Position numbers and translations under genes: made by a program
Assembly (NCBI GenBank): GCA_022702545.1
Contig: JAHRBC010000001.1
Span: forward strand, 1,798,001 to 1,862,000
DNA length: 64,000 bases
Direction of reading: 5' to 3'
Origin: Phycomyces nitens
Lineage: Eukaryota; Mucoromycota; Mucoromycetes; Mucorales; Phycomycetaceae
Shown here: positions 11,601 to 21,683 of the stretch, piece by piece
How the letters are laid out: each line of letters starts with the position of its first letter
Position numbering within the stretch: the stretch's first letter is position 1
The notes under the pieces: model-generated
The model's database searches: none
What the model was told of the DNA's origin: nothing
Seen by the model: only the letters and a program-made list of their open reading frames with translations

Positions 11601-13215
11601 ATGAACCCTATCAATAAAGAAACTATTTTTATCGACGGAAAGGAATACTATCCTGTTCAGCAAGCCCTCCCAACCCCACCTGTAATGGCTACTATGACAT
11701 GACCATGGTAATTGGAAAGATGCAAGAGTATGCCCTTGCCAATAACTTTAGCCTGACAATTAAAGACCGTAAACCAACTCGAGTTTACTTGAAATGTTCC
11801 AAGGGTGGACAGTATAAGAACACCCGCAAAATCAAAGACGAAGACAGAGTAAGGATTCCATCGAGTGGAATGACTGGCTGCCCTTATCTCTTGAAGGTTT
11901 CCTACAAGAAGGGCATCAAAGGGTATCTTCCTTTGAAAGCCACTCATGATATTGAGGCATATCACAATCATCCTCTTGATGATGAGTATCTAGAATCGAC
12001 ACTGAAAGGCAGATTGTCAAAGGTGACTGTGGACGATGCCAGAGATATTCTGAAGCTTATTGGATCAAAGACAACTTCTCATTAGATCCAAAAAGCAATT
12101 AACGATGACCCACCCCTGGCCATAAGTTGTACATAAGTGACATTGACAACATGAAGGCTGCATTTGCTCGGGTTTCTGCTCCTGTTGTTGAGAATGCTGG
12201 AACAAAACTTGTGAAGGCTATGGAAGCAAAGGGATATCAAGTTCGCTACGATGTGAGCAAGAACGGGTCCCTCGAGAGGATTATGTTTGCCCATCCAAAG
12301 ATGCTGGAGGGAGCCCGTCGTTTCTCTGAGGTAATGGTTGTAGACGCAACTTACTCTACCAACAATCTCGGGATGCCGCTCATCTGTGTGGAAGGAATCC
12401 ATAGTCTTGGAGGGGAGACCCTTAAGTATTTTCCTATTGCTTTTGCCTGGGTTCCGAATGAACAACAGGCTTCATATCTCTGGTTCCTCGAACAGGTCAA
12501 ATCGCTTGTTTTTGAAGGCAACAAGTCAGCCACTCTGTTTGTAACAGATAAATGTGCTGCATTGATGAACTCTCTTGACATCGTGTTTCCGGAGAACATC
12601 AAGCTGTTATGCTACTGGCACATGCTGAATAGTGTTGAGAAGGCAGTCTCTGGGAGGTTCGGTTCTGTAAAGACCAAGGAAATGCTAATGGAGCATGTCA
12701 GCAGCATGATCCATAGTACAACAAAAGAGGATTTTGACCTGGCGCATAAAAAGTTTGACAACATTTCCGCTGGCGTGGATATTGAAGATGGGAAAGACAG
12801 TGTTCCAGTGTCGGTATACTTTACCAACAGGTGGATCAGATGCGGTGAGAAGTGGGCGGGCTATCTGACATCTCAGTATATGCACTTTGGATGTACCACT
12901 ACCCAACGAGTGGAAAGTGGCCATCAGGCTTTAAAGAAAGGCATATCCTCAATCTCTTCTCTTGAGTTGGCTTTTGAGAACATAGTCAAATATGTTGAGC
13001 GGTTAGAGACGGATTTCCGGACAACCAGAATAAGAGAAGCCAACAGGATTGATGCTCTTGTTGGAAGAAACCGATTGCTGACCCAACTATTCATGAAAGT
13101 GAACAAGCGAGCCTTACTTGTGATCGATCAAGAAATTCGCTTGCAGGAGAATAATTACGGAGATTGCCAATGCAAGGCAAAGATTCAGTATGGTCCACCC
13201 TGTCGTCACAGTCAG
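11601..13215 (+). pseudogene. broken MULE (Mutator-like) transposase with FAR1-type and SWIM zinc regions
   Basis: Cut-and-paste transposase of the Mutator superfamily. Three reading frames carry consecutive parts. 11601-11691 is the N-terminus. 11692-12085 is a FAR1/WRKY-like DNA-binding region (YLKCSKGGQYKNTRK, later ATHDIEAYHNHPL). About 12127-13215 is the catalytic core. Core landmarks are MVVDATYSTN (first Asp), LFVTDKCAALM (second Asp), the CYWHMLNSVEKAV segment and TTQRVESGHQALKKG (candidate Glu). It ends in a SWIM zinc finger with CQC and CRH. TGA near 11690, TAG at 12083-12085 and a frame change near 12110 break it, so it is not a functional gene as it stands. The core itself is one uninterrupted frame of about 360 codons. 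Confidence 0.85.
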
Positions 13216-14458
13216 ATATCAATGAACTCAGTAAAGAAACCGTCCAAGAACTCCTTGAACTCTACAAGAAGCTTAAAAGTGACAGCCAAACAATTGACCG
13301 ATCCGAGCCGATCAAACTCCCCAAAGAAATTCATGACGACATGGAAAACGCTTCGAGCATTTCACTCAAGAAAAACCTTAAACGCTTCGCAAAAGACACT
13401 CTCCAATACCATGGAGGTCGATGGACTCAGCCAGGAGCTATCAACGCGATTTTCAAACCTGAGCTTAAGAAGCACCAAGTGGACGCCTCTCAAATGGTGG
13501 CAGCCATCCACAAAGGGGCAGAGCGGATCAGGACAACCGCCAAAGCCGCAACAGAGATCTACCAGGACCTTGGGTACCTCATCGAGACAGGAGGATCCCC
13601 AGAAGAAGTCCATGCAACCATGGAAAAGGCTAGGCGGCTTGTAATTTATGCATATTCCACAGGCAAAGAACTCGACGGAGACGCAAAGCATATTGCCGAC
13701 AAAGCCATCCGTTTGCCAGACGCCATCCGATACCTTAACGAAGACAAAGAAACCGAGGGCAAAGACTTGGCATACTCTCCAGAGACCCTGGAGAGAATAC
13801 AAAAGGCCCGTTACGAAGATAACATTTTGCGAAAGGCCACTGACAGTACCCAGGCCGAGGGGGCCGTGGACGTGGGACATACCAGGGCAGAGGTTACACG
13901 CATAACACAAATAACCACGGAGGTTTTTTTGGGAGAGGACAACCGAGAGGACGAGGAGCATCAACGATGTCTCCAGCAAGTCAACCAGGACCCAACAATG
14001 TTCCCCCTCAAGCTTAGAACTATTGAAGCACCCGTCCTTAAAAATAGAAAAAATATCAAAAATAATTCAATTGAAAAATGGAAGCTTGCTTTCCAACAAT
14101 ACTATGAAAAAAAGTCTAGAAAACAAAGAAAACAACAATACTCAACACTACAATATCCCCGCAGATGGGATTGCACCTGGAAGCAGACTCCAAAAGTTCC
14201 TCACCAACTGGAAAACACTCACGAATCACCAATGGCCATTATCAGTTATCAGCCAAGGGTACCAAATACAATTCCAACATCAGCCAATTCCCCGGAAGAT
14301 CAACAAGCCTTTCGAACTCTCAGAGATCGACCAGGAAGCAGTGAACAAGAGTGTGGAGAAGTTTTACGAATCCAATGTAATAGAACTCTCACCGAACCAA
14401 GACAAACGATTCCTGTCACAGTTTTTCACCATTCAGGAACCCAACAAGATCTTCTGTA
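13216..14458 (+). pseudogene. DIRS-like (tyrosine-recombinase) retrotransposon fragment: gag-like region and RT N-terminus
   Basis: Directly after the SWIM finger the meaningful frame shifts. A charged, helical, gag-like protein follows (about 13216-14035), with heptad-like stretches such as ETVQELLELYKKLK. A further frame change near 14035-14150 leads to a segment typical of the start of DIRS/Ngaro reverse transcriptases: GSRLQKFLTNWKTLTNHQWP, then GYQIQFQHQP, and FLSQFFTIQEPNK at the first RT motif. The fragment stops there. The catalytic RT motifs, RNase H and recombinase are absent. The assignment rests on remembered family patterns of the NW-L-T-W and S-FFTIQE type. It is a dead 5' piece. 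Confidence 0.65.
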
Positions 14459-16150
14459 GATCTCTCGGAGATGTCGTCCTTCTCGACAAACTCATTGGAG
14501 TCGCCTTCCCCATCAAGAAAAACAAGTTGCATGAAATGCACCTGACGGATTCATCATATTGCTCTGACATTTGCAACAAAGGTTTCCCAATTAGAGACAT
14601 ACATTACTTTCTCTCCCAAGGCATTCCCAAAGACATGAAGATTCTCCGCCTTTACCTCACCAAGCTTCCTTTCCTCGCTCGACCTATCTTGACCCAACTG
14701 CTGCAAGAATCTTTGTTCCGCTATGGCATTGTCCGTGAACTTGGAATTTATCTCCGCCAGAACTACTTCGACAATACTGGGTACGCATACGTTAAACGTC
14801 CCCTACTCCCATCACACCACTGCTCCCACTCTCATACAAGATATCTACATCTGAGACCTCCCGCTTCCTGGCCATTTTGACACGAATGGGTGTCGATTTT
14901 ACCTACTCCCAAGTCATGGGACATGACATTGATGCTTGTTCTGTGTGATCCAGAGATACTCCCAAGTGCTTCTCGTGTCACAAAACTGGCCATTTGGAAA
15001 CAGAGTGCCCTTGAGTTCCACTCGAGCATGGCGCTTCCTCCAAACAGGCCCAAAAACTCCCCGCCAGCCGAACCATCCCTGTCAAGATCCGAGAGGCGCC
15101 TCTTGTGCTGCCGACTGCCCGGATCACACCAAAGCCCACTACCCACACATATGTCAGCCGCTTTACTCTATTCAAGTCTGTTGCCGATGCTGCTGCACAT
15201 AATTCCGCAATTCTTGCCAACGACAACCACACAGATGCTCCCGCCAGCACCGACCTTACTGACGAATTCCATGACAATGCCCTCTATGACCCTTCCGACA
15301 CTCACGTCTCAGATGATGAGATGAGCGGTCAAACATAAAAAAAACCTTTATGATTAATATCGCCACTATGAACTGTCGCGAGCTTGTCAAAACTGGCAAC
15401 CCTAATAACCGCTCTCTTTTTATTAGATACCTACGCACTATGAAACTCAATATCCTTGCCCTTCAAGAAACCTGCGCCACAAGTCCTTCCCTTCAACACA
15501 CCTTCCACATGCAATTTCAAGCCAACGACTCCCTTTGGTCTCCTCACTGTGGCCTTGTCTCCCTATCTCCTCTCATTTCCTTCTCTGAACCTCTATTCTC
15601 TTTATGCGGCCGCTGTACTAAGGCTACAGTGGTACACTCCGCACATCTTTTCTCTCCTTTTGTATATGTGTTGTCTATCTCCCTGCCCAATACCGTCCCC
15701 GATATGCTTTCCTTTCCTTTTTGCTCTCCTCTCCTTATTTGATGCCATCTTTGCCCTCTCGTTTTCTGCTGCTTGGTGATTTCAACTATGTTACCTATGC
15801 CGCTGCCACCCGCTCTTCCCAAGCACCCCAAAAATGGCGACTTTTTGTCAACCAACAATTTTTAGACTGTGTCACTCCTCCAGACTCCCCACTTATGCCT
15901 ACCTTTCATAGTAACACCTCCTCTTCCTACATTGATTATATATATGCTTCCAAAAACATCGCTTCCCATCGCATGTCAGGAAATGTCACATATATCCACC
16001 AACAATGGACCGACTATTACCTAGTGCGTACCTCTCTCCACTTTCCGTCTTCTAACTCAACTGGTGAGGGTCTCTGGCGTGCTAACCCTCTCTTAGCTCG
16101 AAGCGAATCCTATAGATCTTCTCTGTATTTTCTCCTGTCTACCGCTAAAC
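14459..16150 (+). pseudogene. L1-like LINE fragment: ORF1 with CCHC knuckle and AP-type endonuclease
   Basis: ORF1 part: LFRYGIVRELGIYL, then NTGYAYVKRP, resembles an RRM-like gag. A CCHC zinc knuckle (CFSCHKTGHLETEC) near 14965-15010 lies in another frame. The ORF1 tail ends at TAA 15336-15338. ORF2 starts at 15350 (MINIATMNCRELV, then LNILALQET), the beginning of an apurinic-type endonuclease. Its later motifs are LLLGDFNY near 15770, SYIDYIYAS near 15930 and WTDYYLV near 16010. The usual catalytic D-H pair there reads D-Y. Several frame changes exist, and the copy ends where the short TIR element begins, before any reverse transcriptase. Confidence 0.7.
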
Positions 16151-16509
16151 TTAGGGGCACGACGTTTTCAGATGGGGCACGACGTTTTTGAGCGGGCATG
16201 ACGTTTTGATTTTACCGGGCATTTTAATTGTGACTTGCTGTCCGGTGTCTAACAAATATATCTGGTCCCTAACACTGAAATATTTCTTCTATAAATGACA
16301 TGCGTTAAAAAGGATTCTAATTCATAATGGAGGTGCAATATTAACTTTAGTTTGTATTCTCAATGTAGATTTGTGCCATTGAATGTATATTGTGTTAAAA
16401 AACTTTATGAGAATATTTAAACACCATGATATTTGAAGATTGTATATCCTTTCAAGAAACGTCGTGTCCTGAGAAACGTCGTGCCCCATCTGAAAACGTC
16501 GTGCCCTTA
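16151..16509. mobile_element. short non-autonomous element with iterated inverted ends (PIF/Harbinger-like MITE?)
   Basis: TTA at 16151-16153 is followed by GGGGCACGACGTTTTCAG, then a second and a third degenerate copy of GGGCACGACGTTT. The right end (to 16506, followed by TTA) carries the same three iterations inverted, giving terminal inverted repeats of about 55 bp. The interior (about 240 bp) has no open frame. A 3-bp TTA duplication with G-rich ends fits PIF/Harbinger better than MULE, which makes 8-11 bp duplications. It interrupts the L1-like fragment. Confidence 0.75.
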
Positions 16510-16976
16510 ATATTGCTGATCTATAATCCTTATATTGGGAAGCTGAGAAGCCAAGACAGGGAAACGGCTTATAACTTGAGTGTGCATCTGTGACGGAGGT
16601 CAGCGTTAAAGCCATATGACACTACCATATATGGATGCTTTTATATAATCACTAGAGAACGCATTTCAATAAGCTCAGTCTTCTTTCTGATAAAATAACC
16701 AAAGCCCTACGCATACATTTTGGGTAGAATTCTCACTAGACATGACCTCAACCACTAACCCATAAGAGCATATCTTAATTAATTTCTACAACATCAAAGT
16801 TCTCTAAATCAAAGAGGTCAAAAGAGAGACGTTTAATGTCATGATTGATACACACCCTTACTCTCTCTCTCTCTTTTGAGAGCAGTCACCAGAGGACCTG
16901 GATTGTGACGTGCTCATTTGTTTTGGTGATCTACACAGGTCCCGCCTGCAAGCTGCCTTTGTCATTAGACTCAACC
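16510..16976. other. spacer and promoter of the bS6m gene
   Basis: Nothing gene-like. A CTCTCT run lies at about 16860-16876. The segment should contain the promoter and leader of the gene that starts at 16977. Confidence 0.5.
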
Positions 16977-17469
16977 ATGCCATTCTACGAACTTGTCTGC
17001 ATAGCACGGGCTCACCTTGTAGAGGTAAATGGCCCAGCAAGCACAATTGAACAAACCGATAAATCTTATTCAAACGAATCTTGTCCATTTTCTCACAACA
17101 ATAGAGTAACCTGAAGGATCTCATCAAGTCTTCAGCAAGCCAAGTCTTGCAGCGTGGTGGTGTTGTTCGTGGATTCGATAACTGGGGAGAAATGAAGATT
17201 CCTCATCGCATCAAGAGACACCAAGCTTACTTTAACGAAGGACAGTACGTAAAAGTAGAATATACAAACAACAAAAGCAAACCTGAGACACTGACTTTTT
17301 TGTTGATTAAAAAAAAAGGTATTGGGTTATGCATTTCGATGCCAACCCTTTGATTGTCAAAGACCTTAGCAAGAACCTTTTGGTTGATTCCCGTGTTCTC
17401 CGTCACACGTTTATCAAGCTGGGTGATAAGCTCGAGACTTCCATTGCCCGCCCTGACAAGTCTCTGTAG
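16977..17469 (+). CDS. MRP17: mitochondrial small-subunit ribosomal protein bS6m (Mrp17/MRPS6)
   Basis: Three exons, 16977-17024, 17105-17244 and 17319-17469, encode 112 residues in a continuous frame. The protein starts MPFYELVCIARAHL and continues through GGVVRGFDNWGEMKIPHRIK and YWVMHFDANP to RHTFIKLGDKLE. That is the full bS6m fold (beta-alpha-beta) at normal length. It binds the 12S/15S rRNA platform in the mitochondrial ribosome. There is no long cleavable presequence, which is normal for this protein. It is tail-to-tail with CBP3, another mitochondrial gene. Confidence 0.93.
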
Positions 17470-17982
17470 AGAAGAAAGACCATCAAAAAAAAAACAAGTG
17501 AAGCATGGGTTGCTTGTATGTGTGTGTGTGTGTGCGAATGTGAAGTAAAATATCGGGTCTCCGTATTTTTATTTTTGTAAATAGAGCCAAAGTAGAGAGA
17601 GAAGGATCCATGTCTCTTTCTCTTTCTTTAGATTGTTTTCCTCTTCTTTAGAATAATAACCTGGATGAAAAATGAAGTTTGGAATTGGATTCTATGACAA
17701 AGGTGTGTTTTATTGTCTATATTTACTGTATTTTTGGGAGTTTATGGAGTGAATTCAGTGTACATGAAAAAGAAAAAAGGTTTAGGAACGGTGTATCAAG
17801 AAATGGACCCCAGAAAACCAAAACCATGAAGGTTGTCTTGACAATAAAACAAAGGTTCTTGCTTTTGGTTCAAAAAGAAGTATATGTATAAATTGTGAAT
17901 TTTGTGTGTAAGAGAGAGAAAGAGAGAGAGAGATGTGTGCGTGCGTGTGCGTGTGCGAGTGTGTTTGTAGTGTAGATTGAAT
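17470..17982. other. convergent 3' region of bS6m and CBP3
   Basis: Both genes end into this 513-bp stretch. It has GT-rich microsatellite runs at about 17519-17533 and 17921-17970. Short frames here (for example 17679-17891) look accidental. Confidence 0.6.
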
Positions 17983-19097
17983 CTAGACGACGACCTCGGG
18001 CTTTCCAAAGGCAGCGATGCCAGCATTCAGCTGTTCTCCGTCAATTTCTTCAAGAGACTTGAGCTCTTTACGGATATATTTGACCATGTTGGCCAAATCA
18101 GCAGCATTGTTTGCCGATGGAGCAAACAGATTTCTAAATAATTGAAAAGTCAGTACGAAATAACCCTTTGGATCCCCCCACTGCCTTACCTCCACAATGC
18201 AGCAGCCAATACAGGATCATCCTTGCACATTCCTTCGTCATAGGCTACAACACCACCATGGAACTGAGCCAACAAATCCTTGATGTAGCTCTTAATCACA
18301 CGCTGTTGGGAGATCTGTATATATATGTGTGTGTGTTTTTAAATAAACTTCCTAGTCAATAACCTCGATTTGTTTGTATTCAAGCACTTACACCATATTC
18401 CCTAATCTTATCCTCGGCATCATCAAAGAATCGGTTGACTAGCTCCTGGGTATACAGCTTACCATTACCCTCTGCTCTAAGGCGTACCATAAGCATCCAG
18501 ACATGCAATTGGGTGACAGAGAACCAGGTCTGGAAGTTGTCGGGCAAATTGCAGGCTAAGAATGTCCAAATCCACTGTCAACTTCTTGCTTTGTACCCAA
18601 TGTATCTATTATACTCACAAGTGACAAAGAACTCCTTGTTCAATTCCATTTGTTTGGCACACAAATTATACAATTCGTGACTGGATTTGATAGCAGTCGA
18701 TCCCTCAGAGTAATAACCCATCACCTTGGCCAAACCATAAACAATCTTCTTGGTGGTCTCAGAGTACTTTTTTGGAGCAGTCTCGGTGGTGTTGACTTGG
18801 GTAGAGTACAAGGCCAGTGCCAAGGGTCGTTGCTAAATATTGAAACCCGGTTCAAATCCAGTCCTGAATGATCTCATTATAATCCAGTGTACTCACGACA
18901 TGTTGAACAAGACGAGGTGCCTTTGCAAGACCAGCAAGTCCAAGGGGTGATCGAGTCGACAGCTAACAAACAAAAGAGAGCAAGAAAGAGTGGAAATGGC
19001 ATTAGTACTGAGGGCTTTTTTGGAGGACTTTTGTTCAAAAGTTGATTATTTTTTTCTTATTGTTTACTTTGAGGGTGTTTCTAACTGGCAAAGACAT
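17983..19097 (-). CDS. CBP3: ubiquinol-cytochrome c reductase assembly chaperone Cbp3/UQCC1
   Basis: Cbp3 works with Cbp6 on mitochondrial cytochrome b synthesis and bc1 assembly. Six exons in frame: 19097-19068, 18962-18897, 18832-18619, 18555-18392, 18314-18190 and 18133-17983, giving 249 residues. The start MSLPVRNTLK and the following Arg/Ser/Leu-rich 40 residues make a plausible mitochondrial presequence. The chaperone-domain signature is LPDNFQTWFSVTQLHVWMLM, followed by LYTQELVNRFFDDAE and the block KDDPVLAAALWRNLF. The protein ends in a short acidic tail. The first coding exon is just 30 nt. QCR7, a subunit of the complex it helps assemble, lies 27 kb away in this window. Confidence 0.92.
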
Positions 19098-19327
19098 GGT
19101 ATGGTTCAGGAGGGAATGTACAATATAATTAATTGTGCAAAAGTATGTTTACCCTTTTCTGCATCACGTGATCGTTTCTTATTTTTTAAAAAAAAAGAAA
19201 AATGTAGATGGGATGGTGGCACCAATGACACTTAATTTTGACAGCTCTTTTGTGTATAATAATGATATGCCTAATTTTATTTTGTTTTCATCTTTTTGTT
19301 TATATGTATAAAAAAAGTATAAAGGCT

Positions 19328-21344
19328 TTAAAGAAACTTTTTTTCGTTTCTTTCGACGCGCAACTTCCAGTAAAAGTACGCACCCACACCCAAGAAGCCC
19401 TGGATAAGCAAGGCATAGACAATATACTTTCCAATGCTAGACATTGTTCCCTTTGTCTCTGCAGACTCTCTAGTCATCTCACTCATCTTTGTCTGCATGG
19501 TATTTACTTGAACAATCATACGGCTCTATAAAGACATTAGCACAAGGGATCCAGGACAATATATGTATATATTTACATCCAGGGACTGCAAGACACGTTC
19601 AAGTCCTGATAAAGAGTCCATCACACTCTTGAATTTACGCTCGTGGTCTTGGACAATGGCCTCGATGCGAGCAGCGTTCTTTTCTGATTCCTTTTGGATT
19701 TCACCTGCCACACGCTTGATCTCATCTCTAGAAGAACCAAACTAGATTAACAAATTGAATGTCTCTGTAGTTTGGCTTACAAGACCGGTGTATTGTCCAC
19801 CTTGGTGCTGTCTTTTGGAGGAACCTGTCCCTTGATCAGCATCTCGGGCGTAGGTGCACCTAATGCTTCGATTTGCATCTGAACAAGAACCAGATTCTCC
19901 ATTGTTCTACGTTGAGTGTCAAAGATTGCAGCAAGGGTGGCTGTAACTTCTCCCTTGACTTCATCTCCTTCGGCTGCGGATCTCATTTGCTTGATATGAA
20001 ATTCTGCTGCCTCTATTTTCTACATGTGTTGTGTTGGCATTGGTCACAATTCCATTTTGGTCACAATTACCTTTTTCTGTTCCTTGTCAATCTCTTTAAA
20101 CTCCTCTCCTTGTTTGATTTTGGCATCTTCCATCGGTCGCTTTGCAGTCTAATGTACTGTAAGCAAAAAGTAGCTTTAAAGAGTCTAGTCTTGGTTGTGT
20201 GGTTACCTGGGCCTTTGGAGGGGGGTTGAGCTGCTTGACTTCAAAGGACATAACGTCATGGTCATCTATAGATCTATTAAGTAACACGTCTTTAAAAAAA
20301 AAGAAGCCCAATTCCTACCAGCAGGTGAATGTGAAGCAGCCTAAGTATCAATTTATCAACAAATACGCGTAAGTATTACATATATCTTGGATGGCTAAAT
20401 ATTATACTTGCCGAAATTCCAAAGAAGTAATCAGTAGGAAGCTTTATACCCGTCTTTTGTAAGCAGAGGCGAAAGTCTTGACCGTTGCCCAATGGATCAA
20501 TAGAAACCTTTTGGCTTATTCAGTCTACTAAACCCGACCTCTTATCAGACCATGTCCCACTTACTGTCAATGTCTTGTCCTTGTAGGTGACCCGAAGAAA
20601 GGCTGGGCCGGGAGTATTGCGATAGTTAATAGAACAGGATCCCAGCATGTGCTTTGTGGGATCAACTCCTCCAGAAGCCATTGCAAGAGTACCATCGTTC
20701 AACAATACCATGGTGGTGGGCGTGTGTGTCTAAGAGATTCATTCAATTCTCGACCCTTGAAGCCACAACCCCTTTTACTATTCATAATTGTGTGTGTATC
20801 TTCCTCTTTAAATGGACACCCCTTGTAACTAGCCTGTTACCTTTGGGTTGGCAGAATCAAGCCAGATACTCAGACCATCCCACTTATCCTTGGAGCCAAA
20901 CACAGGCCCATCCTCCATAGAGTCTTTGGTGTACCAAAAAGCCAAACCTCTTCCACCGTGAATTTGGGTGCCAGTTACGCGAAAGGCCAATTCTGCTTCC
21001 CATTCAGGATATGGGTTTGGACGTTCAGCCCATACCCAGCCCCTAGTGTTGGGCACTGAGGGAGCCAGGCGAAGAAAATCATCAGACTTGATGACATCTA
21101 AGGGCATTGAATGAGACTTTGCTTTTTTGTTTTCCAGGTCTACAAACTCACTGTCGCTTGCTTTCCAGAAAGGAATGGAGCCATTGTAGTAAAATGGATC
21201 TTTGAATGAGAGTTTGTAATCGAGTCTGGCAGGAGGTGCGGGTGTTGTGGTGCTTTCGAGTGGAACAGAGCCCCAGAAACCAGCTGAGCATGGCTGGAGC
21301 GCCATGATGGAGACTACTGTTAGGATTCCTGTCCACTTCATCAA
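19328..21344 (-). CDS. L-type lectin cargo receptor, ERGIC-53/Emp46-47 type
   Basis: A type I membrane cargo receptor cycling between ER and Golgi. A signal peptide (MMKWTGILTVVSIMALQPCSAG) leads into an L-type lectin domain: LDYKLSFKDPFYYNG, RGWVWAERPNPYPEWEAEL, GGRGLAFWYTKD, DGLSIWLDSANPK. The domain continues in exons near 20730-20575 (NDGTLAMASGG, GSCSINYRNT) and 20517-20412. After a linker come coiled-coil exons (EEFKEIDKEQKKIE, RRTMENLVLVQMQIE, NAARIEAIVQDHERKF). A single membrane span follows (SIGKYIVYALLIQGFLGVGA) with a short tail ending KKFL, a KKxx retrieval signal comparable to KKFF of ERGIC-53. One intron appears to use a GC donor (TCG|GCAAGT, exon end 20412). At least nine exons; several borders approximate. 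Confidence 0.88.
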
Positions 21345-21683
21345 ATTATTTTAAAAAAAAAAGAAAAAGAAAAAGAGGTAAAGGAAAAGAGGGAGTTGGC
21401 TGAGAAGGAATATATATAGATAAATATAGATATAGATATATTATATAAGTGTATGTGTATGTGTACATTGTATAAAAGACCATCTTGTTCTGTACACGCC
21501 ACGCATGGAAACAAGCCCAAAGGATCAAAAGGCTCCTTCTCCTTATTCACAGCCCACAAGTATTCCCATCAACACCTTTCAATTGCCCTTTATATATATA
21601 TTTATATATATCTTTTTTTTTTCTTTGGTGCCTTTATGTATGTATGTATGTATATATATATATTGGTTATACAGCCAACATGT

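Larger units (their letters stand above)
11330..16509 (+). mobile_element. nested transposon island (MULE, DIRS-like, L1-like, short TIR element)
   Basis: The island is flanked by GGGGCACGACGTTT at the left and its inverse at the right. Order inside: short terminal-repeat segment, MULE transposase pieces, DIRS-like gag and RT N-terminus, L1-like ORF1 and endonuclease pieces, then a 0.35-kb element with its own inverted ends. Every coding segment is interrupted or frame-shifted and each junction is abrupt, as expected of serial insertion and deletion. Whether the outer repeats ever moved the whole block as a unit cannot be decided from the sequence. Confidence 0.6.

Noticed and set aside
13362..13979. 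A 205-codon minus-strand frame in the transposon island
   Set aside because: Antisense to the DIRS-like gag-like region. Hydrophobic, Cys-rich translation without any family pattern.
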